Below are positions 7,556-16,486 of a stretch of DNA of 64,000 nucleotides, in pieces; positions within the stretch are counted from its first letter, which is position 1, and every line of letters starts with the position of its first letter. A program made the translations under genes and the position numbers. Origin of the DNA: JANQIO01 sp965601975 (GTDB lineage: Bacteria; Pseudomonadota; Gammaproteobacteria; Pseudomonadales; Halieaceae); the NCBI GenBank assembly GCA_965601975.1, contig OZ271856.1:2790001-2854000 (forward strand), written 5' to 3'. The notes below the pieces were generated by a model. The model was not told the DNA's origin, did not search any database, and was given only the letters and a program-made list of their open reading frames with translations.

Positions 7556-9444
7556 GCCGAAAGATCACGCGCCGGGATTTCCTCGATGGCGTTGCCATTG
7601 GTGTCGGTGCCGCTGCCTTGTCACCCGGGACAGTGCTTGGCCAACCCACTCCGGCCGCCACTCCGCAATCAGGCGGGGAATACTATCCCCCACTACTCAC
7701 CGGCCTGCGCGGCAGTCACGAAGGCTCCTACGAGGTAGCCCACGCGCTGGCCTGGCAAAACCAGAAGCCCGCCCGGTATCGAAAGCTGGACGAACACTAT
7801 GACCTGGTCGTGGTCGGGGCCGGCATCAGCGGCCTGGCGGCCGCCTGGTTCTATCGCAAGAAGATGGGCCCGGATGCCCGCATCCTGCTGATCGAAAACC
7901 ATGACGATTTTGGTGGCCACGCCAAGCGCAACGAGTTCCAGTACCAGGGCCGCACCCTGCTGGGCATCGGGGGCGCACAGAACCTGGAGTTCCCGGAGTA
8001 CTACAGCGACATCGCCAAGGGCGTACTGGATGATCTCGGCATCGACACGGAGCAGATGCGCGCAAATATGACGGCGGATTTCCCCATGTCCGATTTCCAG
8101 TACCCGAATGCCATGGCTGTGCCCACGGCAGAGGGACACAAAACCGTGGGCGGGAACTGGGTGTTGTTCATGCACGGCGAGGGTGAGTACGCCGATGCGG
8201 TGAGGGAATTGCCGATCGATGCGGCGGAACAGGACAAGCTCATTGCGTTCCTCGGCGGCGAGAATGACTACCTGGATGAACTGTCCTATCGGGAAAAGTA
8301 TCGCTACGCCCGAACCACCCCCTACAACGTCTTCCTGCGCGACAAGGTTGGCCTGGCGGAGAGCACGCTTCCCCTGCTCGACGTCCTGCTGCGCGCCAAC
8401 AACGGCTTCAGCGGCTGGAACCACAGCGTGGTGGAGGCCATCGAGCTCGGCGCGCCCGGCCTGCAGGGCTTCGGTTGGCTGGGCGAGTTTCTGGACTATG
8501 TCGCGGTCAACTTCGGCTCGCTTTACGAGGCTCGCTATTTCCCTGACGGCAACGCGTCGGTTGCACGGCTGCTGGTGCACAAACTCATTCCCGACGTTGC
8601 GCCCGCAATGGCCGGTTTCGCAGACGTCGCCACCAGGCGATTCGACTACGCTGCGCTGGACCTGCCCGACAACGCCACTCGCGTGCGACTGAATAGCACC
8701 GCGGTGGGCGTGAGAAATATCGAAGGTGGCAAGGTTGAAGTTGATTATGTGACAGGCGGCGATGCCCAGCGGGTGACCGCGAATCACTGCATCCTGGCCT
8801 GTTACAACGGTCTGATACCACACCTCTGCCCCGAGTTGCCGGACGCGCAAAAGGAAGCGCTGAAGTATGGCGTGAAGATTCCGTTCGTCTACAGCAATGT
8901 GCTGCTACGAAACGGGCAGGCCTTCTCAAAGCTTGGTGCCAACCTCGTCACCTGCCCCTACGACTACTACTCGATGGTGTCCTGTGCGCCGCCCACCCGC
9001 ACCGGCGGATTCCAACCGCCCTCGAAACCGGAGGACCCCCGGGTCCTGTTCATGATGGCGGGCCCCACACCGAATCCGCAGGGTGGGGAATCCGCGAGAG
9101 ACCTGTTCCGGCTGGGGCGGACGCAGTTATACGCCACATCCTTCGACACCTATGAAGCGCAAATTCGCTCGCAGCTGCAATCGATGCTGGGGCCCCACGA
9201 GTTCGACCACGAAACCGATATCGAGGCCATCACCGTCAACCGCTGGTCACACGGCTACGCCTACTTCTACTTCGAGCTCTACGATCCCGAGTGGCAGGAA
9301 GGGGAAGCACCCCACGAGATTGGCAGGGCGCCGTTCGATCGCATCTCCATCGCCAACTCCGACTCGGAAGCCCGCGCCTATATCGACGCGGCGATGGATG
9401 CCGCCTGGCGAGCCGTGGAAGAGCAGACCGCGCAGGCGAGCTGA
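7552..9444 (+). CDS. Tat-exported FAD-dependent oxidoreductase, spermidine-dehydrogenase-like
   Basis: 630 residues. The N-terminus has a twin-arginine signal (KITRRDFLDGVAIGVGAAAL), so the folded flavoprotein should be exported by Tat. A dinucleotide-binding motif follows near residue 85 (DLVVVGAGISGLAAAWF), then ENHDDFGGHAKRNEF. This arrangement of GxGxxG and GGHAKR is that of flavin amine oxidoreductases such as spermidine dehydrogenase, and the length matches. The expected reaction is oxidation of a C-N or C-C bond on the periplasmic side with an unknown electron acceptor. It is the last gene of the plus-strand set from 5861 and converges on the SDR gene at 9454. Confidence 0.82.
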   Translation: MSRKITRRDFLDGVAIGVGAAALSPGTVLGQPTPAATPQSGGEYYPPLLTGLRGSHEGSYEVAHALAWQNQKPARYRKLDEHYDLVVVGAGISGLAAAWFYRKKMGPDARILLIENHDDFGGHAKRNEFQYQGRTLLGIGGAQNLEFPEYYSDIAKGVLDDLGIDTEQMRANMTADFPMSDFQYPNAMAVPTAEGHKTVGGNWVLFMHGEGEYADAVRELPIDAAEQDKLIAFLGGENDYLDELSYREKYRYARTTPYNVFLRDKVGLAESTLPLLDVLLRANNGFSGWNHSVVEAIELGAPGLQGFGWLGEFLDYVAVNFGSLYEARYFPDGNASVARLLVHKLIPDVAPAMAGFADVATRRFDYAALDLPDNATRVRLNSTAVGVRNIEGGKVEVDYVTGGDAQRVTANHCILACYNGLIPHLCPELPDAQKEALKYGVKIPFVYSNVLLRNGQAFSKLGANLVTCPYDYYSMVSCAPPTRTGGFQPPSKPEDPRVLFMMAGPTPNPQGGESARDLFRLGRTQLYATSFDTYEAQIRSQLQSMLGPHEFDHETDIEAITVNRWSHGYAYFYFELYDPEWQEGEAPHEIGRAPFDRISIANSDSEARAYIDAAMDAAWRAVEEQTAQAS

Positions 9445-9453
9445 TCGGTTCGA

Positions 9454-10248
9454 TCAGAACAGCGAGTAGTGCTGGCCCCCGTCGATGACGATGTTCTGGC
9501 CGACGATGAAACGCGACAGGGGGCTGCACAACAGCGCCGCCATGGGGGCCATGTCGGCGGCGTCCGCAACGAATCCAGCAGGAATCCTGTTGTTCTCAAG
9601 AAAATGGGTCATGCAGACATCACGATCCTTCTCTAGCCCAAAGACCTCCGCATACTGATCCAGGAGTTCATCCACACCTTCGGTAGCGAACATGCCGGGT
9701 AGGATGTTGTTGATATTGACCCCGTGCTTCGCGATCTCGCGTGACACGCCGGCGGTGTAGTTGATCAGCGCAGAACGGGCTGGGCCCGACATCAACCGCC
9801 AGATCATCGGGTTCTTCGCCGAGAAGGTCGCGATATTGACGATGCGCCCCCAACCCTTGTCCTTCATACCCGGGATGTAGTGGCGCATGATCTCGATGGG
9901 GCCGATCAGTGCCGTCTCGATCGAATCCCGCCAGTTTTCAGGCGTCAGCTCGAGGAAATCCCCATTTGGCGGCGGCGGCTTGATGGTAATTGCCAGGATA
10001 TCCGGATCAGGGCAGGCCTCGAACAGGGCCTGCCGACCCTCTTCTTTCGAAGAGTCCGCAACGACAGGCGTTACGCTGGCACCATACTTTTCGGCAATTT
10101 CATTGGCCGCCTTCACCAGGCGCTCTTCCCGGCGGGCGGTGATGTACAGGTCCACACCCGCTTCCGCGAGCCGCTCCGCAGTCGCCCTGCCCATGCCGGC
10201 ACTACCGCCGGCCATGATCGCTTTCTTGCCCTGAATCTGAAGGTCCAT
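9454..10248 (-). CDS. SDR-fold protein with non-canonical catalytic motif
   Basis: 264 residues from the ATG at 10248, which has AGGAGG 8 bases upstream; the longer frame to 10497 runs into the preceding AraC gene. The cofactor motif AIMAGGSAGMGRATAERL and the C-terminal IVGQNIVIDGG are classical SDR. Where YxxxK is expected the sequence reads MSGPARSALINY, so Tyr is Ser and Lys is Arg. Either the protein uses another acid/base or it is not a normal dehydrogenase. It lies 130 bp downstream of the AraC regulator on the same strand. Confidence 0.85.
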   Translation of the reverse strand: MDLQIQGKKAIMAGGSAGMGRATAERLAEAGVDLYITARREERLVKAANEIAEKYGASVTPVVADSSKEEGRQALFEACPDPDILAITIKPPPPNGDFLELTPENWRDSIETALIGPIEIMRHYIPGMKDKGWGRIVNIATFSAKNPMIWRLMSGPARSALINYTAGVSREIAKHGVNINNILPGMFATEGVDELLDQYAEVFGLEKDRDVCMTHFLENNRIPAGFVADAADMAPMAALLCSPLSRFIVGQNIVIDGGQHYSLF

Positions 10249-10378
10249 CGTTCTCCTCCTCTGTTGAGTTGATTCGGCTGCCACAACAGCCTTTCGCTGG
10301 ATTGAGGGAAAATCTACAGGGCGGCGGCGTCCGGAACGAGCGAATAGCCGGCCAAATACTATGCAAATATGGCCACGC

Positions 10379-11404
10379 CTACCCCTCGGCGCGGCGCAGT
10401 GAAGATGGCGTCTGGCCGCTCCAGCGCTTGAAGGCGCGCCCGAAATCCGAGGCATTGTCGAAGCCCAGCTCATAGGCGATGGAAGCAATGGGTGCATCCG
10501 TTTCGCGAATCAGCCGGATGGCCATTTTCAGGCGCACGGCGTCCAGTATTTTCTGGTAGGTCGTGCCCGACTCTTCCAGTTTCCGCCTCAAACCGCGGGA
10601 AGACACTCCCAGCAACTTCGCCGCCTCATCGAGCTTTGGCGGCGCGGCGACCTGATCGATCAGCAGCGACTTCACTGCCCCGACGAAGCTTGTCTCTGCC
10701 TCGGCCTCCTCGAGCTGCCGTTCAGTCATCTCCAGCAGTAATCGCACTGTCTGCGGGTCAGCCTGCTTCATCGGCTCGTCGAGGAATTCGGCATTGAGGT
10801 AGATCCGTGTCCGGGCCTGGCCGAAATTCAGCGGGAACGGGAATTCATCGCGGACGCGCTCGAAGCCTTCGGGTTCCGCGATGGCCAGTTCCACCCGCTG
10901 CACGAGGTGCGCGCCGTTTAACGCGTCGAGAAAGAACCCATCGAGGAACAGGACCAGGGAACAGACGGCGAAGTAAATGACGGCATCGTGTTCCAGGTGA
11001 ACATCGATGTCCATGAAGACCTCGCCATCAGTTTCGAACGCGCGAAAGGAGTACACGCGGGTAAACAGCTTGTTGAATCGGGTGATCATGTGCAGCGCCC
11101 GGGAAATCTTCCCGCTGTTGGCTGCGGCGAGCAGGGCGAGGTTTGCGTTCGATGTGTCCTGGCGCTCGTTTACCTGAAGCGCAAAGTGGGGGTCCCCGGT
11201 GATATCCAGGACGCGAAGAATAAAGCGCTCGTGTTGCTCGATGCTGAGACGAAACTTCTCGTCGTTCAGCTGTTCCGCTGTGAAATCCAGCCCCGCAAAC
11301 AGCTGTTCCTCACGATAGCCCTGATCCAGTAGCGAGAGGTATACGAGCCGCGGGAAAAACGGCAGCAGGACCGGCTCGGTACGCGTGTAGATCTGACCAT
11401 TCAC
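10379..11404 (-). CDS. AraC-family transcriptional regulator
   Basis: 341 residues. The N-terminal two thirds match the OruR/ArgR-like AraC subgroup ligand domain, a long alpha/beta region without cupin motifs. The C-terminal 85 residues form the double helix-turn-helix: LDEAAKLLGVSSRGLRRKL for the first, then IASIAYELGFDNASDFGRAF and WSGQTPSSLRR for the second and end. It is encoded 30 bp after an acyl-CoA ligase and upstream of an SDR, so it probably controls this fatty-acid-like catabolic group. The effector is unknown. Confidence 0.92.
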   Translation of the reverse strand: MNGQIYTRTEPVLLPFFPRLVYLSLLDQGYREEQLFAGLDFTAEQLNDEKFRLSIEQHERFILRVLDITGDPHFALQVNERQDTSNANLALLAAANSGKISRALHMITRFNKLFTRVYSFRAFETDGEVFMDIDVHLEHDAVIYFAVCSLVLFLDGFFLDALNGAHLVQRVELAIAEPEGFERVRDEFPFPLNFGQARTRIYLNAEFLDEPMKQADPQTVRLLLEMTERQLEEAEAETSFVGAVKSLLIDQVAAPPKLDEAAKLLGVSSRGLRRKLEESGTTYQKILDAVRLKMAIRLIRETDAPIASIAYELGFDNASDFGRAFKRWSGQTPSSLRRAEG

Positions 11405-11434
11405 CGGGACTGCTGATCTCGACTATTCAGCCCC

Positions 11435-13111
11435 TCAGGCGACGGCAATCACAAACAACGGCTCGCCGTGACGCATGCGGTCGCCGGCCTGCTCCAGTTC
11501 TTCCGTGTAACGATCTTCCACCGCATCCCGCTTGATCTTGAGCGTGTGGGTGAGCACACCGTTCTCCTGGGCCCAGGGTGTACGACTCAGGATCAATGCG
11601 CCGATGCGCGCATGCTTCTCCTGCTTCGCGTTGATGGATTGCACCCACTCGGACAATTGCGCCGCTGCTTCGTCGTCTGACAGCGCCGCACCGGCGGCGG
11701 ACAGCACGGCAATCATCACCGTCTGGGCCAGGCCGCTACCCGTCAAGCAGGCCTGTTCCACCAGCGGGCTGTCGAGGAACTGGCCCTCGATGGGTGCAGG
11801 CGCCACGTACTTCCCCTTGGCCGTCTTGAAGATTTCCTTGGTCCGCCCGGTGATGTAGACGTGGCCGTCGTCGTCGACGCGGCCCCGATCACCGGTATGC
11901 ACCCAGCCATCGGGCTCGAAGGTCTCGGCGGTCTTTTCCGGTGCCTTGTAGTAGCCCAGCGCCGTGCCCCCGCCCTTGGCGAGTATTTCGCCGTCGTCAG
12001 CGATCCTGATCTCAACCCCGGGGGAGGCTATGCCGATGGAATCAACCTTGCGATTGCCCACGACGTTGCCGCATACGGGGAGAATCTCCGACTGGCCGTA
12101 ACCGTCGTAGAGCACAATTCCCAGATCGTCATACCAGGCCTTGAGCGGGGTTGGGGTCGGTGCTGTAGAGGTGAGAATGTACTTGGCCGCATCCATGCCC
12201 AGAAACTCGCGGACTTTCTGCGCGACAGGCTCAAGCTCGCCGGCGGCTTTCGCCGCTTCGAGTTCTTCCAGGCTCACCAGGTGTGCCAGCACCACCTGCT
12301 GCAACTTCTCCCAGATACGGGGCACGCCCAGCATCCAGGTGGGGCGCGCATTGCGCAGGTCCGCCAGGAAGGATTCCTGGCTCTCGTTGAAGTAGACCGT
12401 TCCTCCGCAGAACATGGCGTGGTTCTCTATCACGATGCGCTCACCCATATGCGCCAGCGGCAGGTAGGACAGGAAGCGGTATCCCGGCTGGCTGTCGGCC
12501 ATCACGGCCACGCCGCCCGCCGCCTCGCGCAGTGAACGCATGGAATGCATAACGCCCTTGGGCAAGCCGGTGGTTCCCGAGGTAAAGACAATGGTGGCCA
12601 GGTTGGTCTCGTCCCTGGCATCGGGCGTCGGCAGATTCGCGCCGGCCGCCACGATTTCATCCCAGGTGACGGCGCCCTCCACCGCAGGTGCGCCTGGCAG
12701 CAGCACCACGGTCATGTCGGGATCGAAGCAGGATTTCACCGCCTCCCAGTTAGCCGCACTGCCCAGCAGCAGCATTTTTACCCCGGAGAAATCCGCCGTG
12801 TAGCTGATGCTCTCGGCATCCATGGTCGTGAAGAACGGCACCGTGACGTTGCCTGACCCCATGATGGCGTAGTCCGCCAGCATCCAGTGGGCGCAGTTCT
12901 GAGCGAGCAGCCCGATGCTGGTGCCCGGCTCTGTGACCTGGCTCGCCAGCCAGGCAGCGGCTGAGCGCACTTCGGCGGCGCCCTGTTCCCAGCTGATTTC
13001 ACGTTCGTGGCCGGACCATTTCTCCACCAGCCAGGGCGCGGCAGGCTGCTCGGCGGCCCAGTGGTCGAGGTCCTGCAGCAGGGTTCGTGGAGGCAGTACA
13101 AGCTGATTCAT
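11435..13111 (-). CDS. AMP-binding acyl-CoA ligase (FadD-like)
   Basis: 558-residue ANL-superfamily enzyme that activates a carboxylic acid with ATP and CoA. Motifs in order: TIVFTSGTTGLPKGVM (P-loop-like A3), YLPLAHMGER, DGYGQSE (A5), DGWVHTGDRG (A7) and GRTKEIFKTAKGKYV with the mobile C-terminal domain. The ATG at 13111 is preferred over one 21 bases upstream because AAAGGA lies in front of it. It resembles long-chain ligases of the bubblegum/ACSBG type. Its promoter shares the gap with the divergent enoyl-CoA hydratase gene and the tandem palindromes at 13238-13277. Confidence 0.92.
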   Translation of the reverse strand: MNQLVLPPRTLLQDLDHWAAEQPAAPWLVEKWSGHEREISWEQGAAEVRSAAAWLASQVTEPGTSIGLLAQNCAHWMLADYAIMGSGNVTVPFFTTMDAESISYTADFSGVKMLLLGSAANWEAVKSCFDPDMTVVLLPGAPAVEGAVTWDEIVAAGANLPTPDARDETNLATIVFTSGTTGLPKGVMHSMRSLREAAGGVAVMADSQPGYRFLSYLPLAHMGERIVIENHAMFCGGTVYFNESQESFLADLRNARPTWMLGVPRIWEKLQQVVLAHLVSLEELEAAKAAGELEPVAQKVREFLGMDAAKYILTSTAPTPTPLKAWYDDLGIVLYDGYGQSEILPVCGNVVGNRKVDSIGIASPGVEIRIADDGEILAKGGGTALGYYKAPEKTAETFEPDGWVHTGDRGRVDDDGHVYITGRTKEIFKTAKGKYVAPAPIEGQFLDSPLVEQACLTGSGLAQTVMIAVLSAAGAALSDDEAAAQLSEWVQSINAKQEKHARIGALILSRTPWAQENGVLTHTLKIKRDAVEDRYTEELEQAGDRMRHGEPLFVIAVA

Positions 13112-13230
13112 GCGGGCTGTTCCTTTATTCAATGGTGCTCTGGATCTGGCGAGGGCGGCCGGTTGTTTTTCGGCGTGCCCTTTGCCCTTTGGGCATAAAT
13201 ATAGCAGCGCGGGGCCGGCCGGCGCGGTTC

Positions 13231-13277
13231 TTGACAGCTTACCACATGGTAAGTTATTGTGCTTACCAATCGGTAAG
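13231..13277. promoter_or_regulatory. Tandem TetR-type operators overlapping a promoter
   Basis: Two 16-bp palindromes of identical design, CTTACC-N4-GGTAAG, occupy 13238-13253 and 13262-13277, with centres 24 bp apart. A TTGACA at 13231-13236 touches the first one, and a TATTGT at 13255-13260 (18-bp spacing) lies between the two. A bound repressor would block this promoter, which points to the plus-strand hydratase gene at 13315. The site also lies about 120 bp from the start of the minus-strand ligase. The arm pattern is what TetR-family repressors of acyl-CoA metabolism bind; no TetR gene is in the window. Confidence 0.75.
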
Positions 13278-13314
13278 GTAAATTCAGAACCGCACCCGCA
13301 AAGGAGATCCCGAC

Positions 13315-14196
13315 ATGTCAGAACCCGTCGTGAAGTACAGCAAGGCCAACGGCATCGCCACCATTACCCTGAACCGCCCGGACAAGGCCAACACGCTGCG
13401 CATGGAAGTGATCGAGCAGATGGACCAGGCCCTCGCCCAGGCCCAGCGCGAGAGCGATGTGAAGGTGATCATTCTGGAAGGTGCCGGCGACAACTTCTGC
13501 GGCGGTTTCGACTTCTCGGGGGGCCTTGAGCACTACGGCAACATCAAGGAAGAGGGTTACGACCCGGGCGAAGACGTGCGCTTCGTCTGTGACCAGTACC
13601 TGAGCTACATCCCCAAGTTCATGGGCCTGTGGCGAGGCCTGAAGCCCACCATCGCCAAGGTGCACGGTTACGCCGTGGGCGGCGGTTCAGAGCTGGCGCT
13701 GTGTGCAGACCTGGTGGTCGCCTCGGACTGCGCCCGCATCGGCACCCCCTACTCCCGGGTCTGGGGCTGCCACCTCACCGGCATGTGGGTCCAGCGCCTG
13801 GGCCTGGCCAAGGCCAAGTACTACGCGCTGACCGGCGAATGGGTCAGCGGCAAGGAAGCGGCCGACATAGAGCTGATCAACTTTTCCTACCCGCTGGAGC
13901 AATTGGATGCCGAAGTGCAGAAGTTGGCGGAAAAGCTCAACACCATCCCCCTGACCCAGCTCACCGCCATGAAACTGATCGTCAACCAGGCTTACGACAA
14001 CATGGGCCTGCAGAGCACCCAGACGCTGGGACCGATCCTGGACGGCATCATGCGCAATACGCCCGAGGGTCGTGGATTCGTCCACGTGGCCGCGAGTGAA
14101 GGTGTCCGCGGCGCCATTGAGAAGCGCGACGGCCCCTTCGGGGACTACAGCCAGGCGCCGCAGGACGAGCAGCCACGCAAGCGCAGCGCACTCTAA
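13315..14196 (+). CDS. Enoyl-CoA hydratase/isomerase family protein
   Basis: 293 residues, crotonase fold. The start ATG has AAAGGAG 8 bases upstream. Visible: IATITLNRPDKANTL, the oxyanion-hole segments GGFDFSGG and HGYAVGGGSELALCADLVVA. The first catalytic glutamate (GGSELAL) is present, but the second, normally in a PE pair, is Tyr (GTPYSRVWG). True hydratase activity is therefore doubtful; isomerase, hydrolase or racemase activity is possible. It begins downstream of the tandem operators and is followed by fadB after 115 bp. Confidence 0.88.
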   Translation: MSEPVVKYSKANGIATITLNRPDKANTLRMEVIEQMDQALAQAQRESDVKVIILEGAGDNFCGGFDFSGGLEHYGNIKEEGYDPGEDVRFVCDQYLSYIPKFMGLWRGLKPTIAKVHGYAVGGGSELALCADLVVASDCARIGTPYSRVWGCHLTGMWVQRLGLAKAKYYALTGEWVSGKEAADIELINFSYPLEQLDAEVQKLAEKLNTIPLTQLTAMKLIVNQAYDNMGLQSTQTLGPILDGIMRNTPEGRGFVHVAASEGVRGAIEKRDGPFGDYSQAPQDEQPRKRSAL

Positions 14197-14311
14197 GCAA
14201 CAGGGTCTATCCTTGATCGATGGCCGGGTCCAGGCAGCGCTGGACCCGGTCATGTGTTCGGCGTAAACTTGCGCACCTCTTCGTTACACCACAGCGATAC
14301 AGGACCCTCAT

Positions 14312-16459
14312 ATGATCTACCAGAGCGACCAGCTCACCATCCAGCGCCTGGATGACGACATTGCTGAGCTGCACTTCGACCTGAAGGGCGAATCCGTCAA
14401 CAAATTCGACCAGGCCACCGTGGCCAGCCTCACCGCCGGCCTTGATGCGCTGGAAGCCGAGACCGGCATCAAGGGCCTGCTGGTCACCTCCGGCAAGGGC
14501 GTATTCATCGTCGGCGCCGACATCACGGAATTCGTCGGGCTGTTCGGCGCCAGCAAGGAAGAGATCAAGCCCTTCACCGGCGCCAACAACGTCAACTTCA
14601 ACCGGATCGCGGACCTGCCCTACCCCAGCACCGTCGCCATCAACGGCTTCGCCATGGGCGGTGGCCTGGAGCTGTGCCTGGCCTGTGATTTCCGGGTCAT
14701 GAGCACCAGCGCCAAAGTCGGCCTGCCGGAAACCAAGCTCGGCATCCTGCCCGGCTGGGGCGGTACCGTGCGGCTGCCGCGCATGATCGGTGTCGACGAG
14801 GCCGTCATGTGGATGGCCACCGGCGCCGACAAGCGCGCCGACGACGCCCTGAAAGCCGGTGCGGTAGACGCGGTTGCGGGGCCGGACCAGCTTCGCGACG
14901 TGGCCCTGGCCACCCTGAACAATGCGGTTGCCGGCAATCTGGAATACGCTGAGCGCCGCGCCCGCAAGCATGGCCCGCTGCCGCTGAACGACACCGAGGC
15001 CATGATGTCTTTCTTCACTATCAAGGCGATGGTTGGGCAGCAGGCCGGCAAGAACTACCCCGCCCCGATCAAGGTCGTGGACGTGATCGAAACCGCCCGC
15101 AACATGGGCCTCGCGGACGCCCTGGCGGTGGAAGCAGACGCCTTTGCGGAACTTGCCACCACGCCGGTGGCCGCCGCCCTGGTTGGCATCTTCCTGAATG
15201 ACCAGCTGCTGGGCAAAATCGCCAAGGACTGGGAAAAGAAGGCCGACAAGCCCATCGAGCAGGCGGCCGTGCTCGGCGCCGGGATCATGGGTGGCGGTAT
15301 CGCCTACCAGAGCGCGTTGAAGGGCACCCCCATCAAGATGAAAGACATCAACCAGGCGGGTCTGGACCTGGGCCTGGGTGAAGCCAACAAGCTGCTGTCC
15401 AAGCGCGTGGCCCGCGGCCGCATGAGCCCGGACCAGATGGGCGCTATCCTCAACGACATTGACCCCACCATGACCTACGCCGGTTTCGACATGGTGGATA
15501 TCGTGGTGGAAGCGGTGGTCGAGAACGAGAAGGTGAAGGGCATCGTCCTGCCCGAGGCCGAGGCGGAGATGGCTCCTAATGCCATCCTGGCCTCCAACAC
15601 CTCGACCATCTCCATTACACGCCTGGCGGAAAACCTGAAGCGCCCCGAGAACTTCTGCGGCATGCACTTCTTCAACCCGGTACACGCGATGCCGCTGGTG
15701 GAAGTGATTCGCGCCGAGAAAACCTCCGACGCCGCCGTGGCCCGCACCGTGGCCTACGCCAACAAGATGGGCAAGAAGGCGGTGGTGGTGAACGACTGCC
15801 CGGGCTTCCTGGTCAACCGCGTGCTGTTCCCCTACTTCGGTGGCTTCAACATGCTGCTGCGGGACGGCGCAGACTTCCAGGCCATCGACAAGGTCATGGA
15901 ACGCTGGGGCTGGCCCATGGGTCCCGCCTACCTGATGGATGTGGTCGGTATCGACACCGGCGTGCACGCTGCCAACGTGATGGCGGAAGGCTTCCCGGAT
16001 CGCATGCAGCCCGACTTCAAGAGCGCCACCGAGGTGATGTTCGAACTGGAGCGCTACGGCCAGAAGAACGGCAAGGGCTTCTACGAGTACGTGGAAGACA
16101 AGCGCGGCAAGCCCCAGAAGACTGTGAACGAAGATGTCTACGGGATGTTTGCCGACGTGGTCGGCGAGCGCGTGGAATTCGAGCGCGAAGACATCATCGC
16201 CCGCATGATGCTGCCCATGGCCATCGAGATGGCCCGCTGCGTGGAAGAAGGCATCGTCGGTTCTCCCGCCGAGGCAGACCTGGCGCTGGTCTACGGCGTC
16301 GGCTTCCCGCCCTTCCGCGGCGGCATCTTCCGCTGGATGGACACGGTCGGCCTGGCCCACATCAAGGAGGCGTCCGACAAGTTCGCCGACCTCGGCAAGG
16401 CCTATGAGCTGACCGACCGTATGAACGAAATGCTCGCCAACGGCGAGACCTACTACTGA
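14312..16459 (+). CDS. fadB: Fatty acid oxidation complex alpha subunit (enoyl-CoA hydratase / 3-hydroxyacyl-CoA dehydrogenase)
   Basis: 715 residues, close to the usual FadB/FadJ length. The N-terminal crotonase domain has both glutamates (GGGLELCLACDFRV and GLPETKLGILPGWGG). A linker leads to the NAD-binding domain at about residue 325 (AAVLGAGIMGGGIAYQ). The dehydrogenase catalytic histidine lies in MHFFNPVHAMPLVEVI, and the C-terminal half repeats the HAD fold. It should hydrate trans-2-enoyl-CoA and oxidise the product to 3-ketoacyl-CoA in the cytosol. It is followed by fadA 27 bp downstream, the standard fadBA order. Confidence 0.95.
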   Translation: MIYQSDQLTIQRLDDDIAELHFDLKGESVNKFDQATVASLTAGLDALEAETGIKGLLVTSGKGVFIVGADITEFVGLFGASKEEIKPFTGANNVNFNRIADLPYPSTVAINGFAMGGGLELCLACDFRVMSTSAKVGLPETKLGILPGWGGTVRLPRMIGVDEAVMWMATGADKRADDALKAGAVDAVAGPDQLRDVALATLNNAVAGNLEYAERRARKHGPLPLNDTEAMMSFFTIKAMVGQQAGKNYPAPIKVVDVIETARNMGLADALAVEADAFAELATTPVAAALVGIFLNDQLLGKIAKDWEKKADKPIEQAAVLGAGIMGGGIAYQSALKGTPIKMKDINQAGLDLGLGEANKLLSKRVARGRMSPDQMGAILNDIDPTMTYAGFDMVDIVVEAVVENEKVKGIVLPEAEAEMAPNAILASNTSTISITRLAENLKRPENFCGMHFFNPVHAMPLVEVIRAEKTSDAAVARTVAYANKMGKKAVVVNDCPGFLVNRVLFPYFGGFNMLLRDGADFQAIDKVMERWGWPMGPAYLMDVVGIDTGVHAANVMAEGFPDRMQPDFKSATEVMFELERYGQKNGKGFYEYVEDKRGKPQKTVNEDVYGMFADVVGERVEFEREDIIARMMLPMAIEMARCVEEGIVGSPAEADLALVYGVGFPPFRGGIFRWMDTVGLAHIKEASDKFADLGKAYELTDRMNEMLANGETYY

Positions 16460-16486
16460 GTTAAGGCATAGAACAGGAGAACTACG

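Noticed and set aside
14207..16360. 717-residue minus-strand frame opposite fadB
   Set aside because: Antisense shadow of a verified gene; no motif and no ribosome site.
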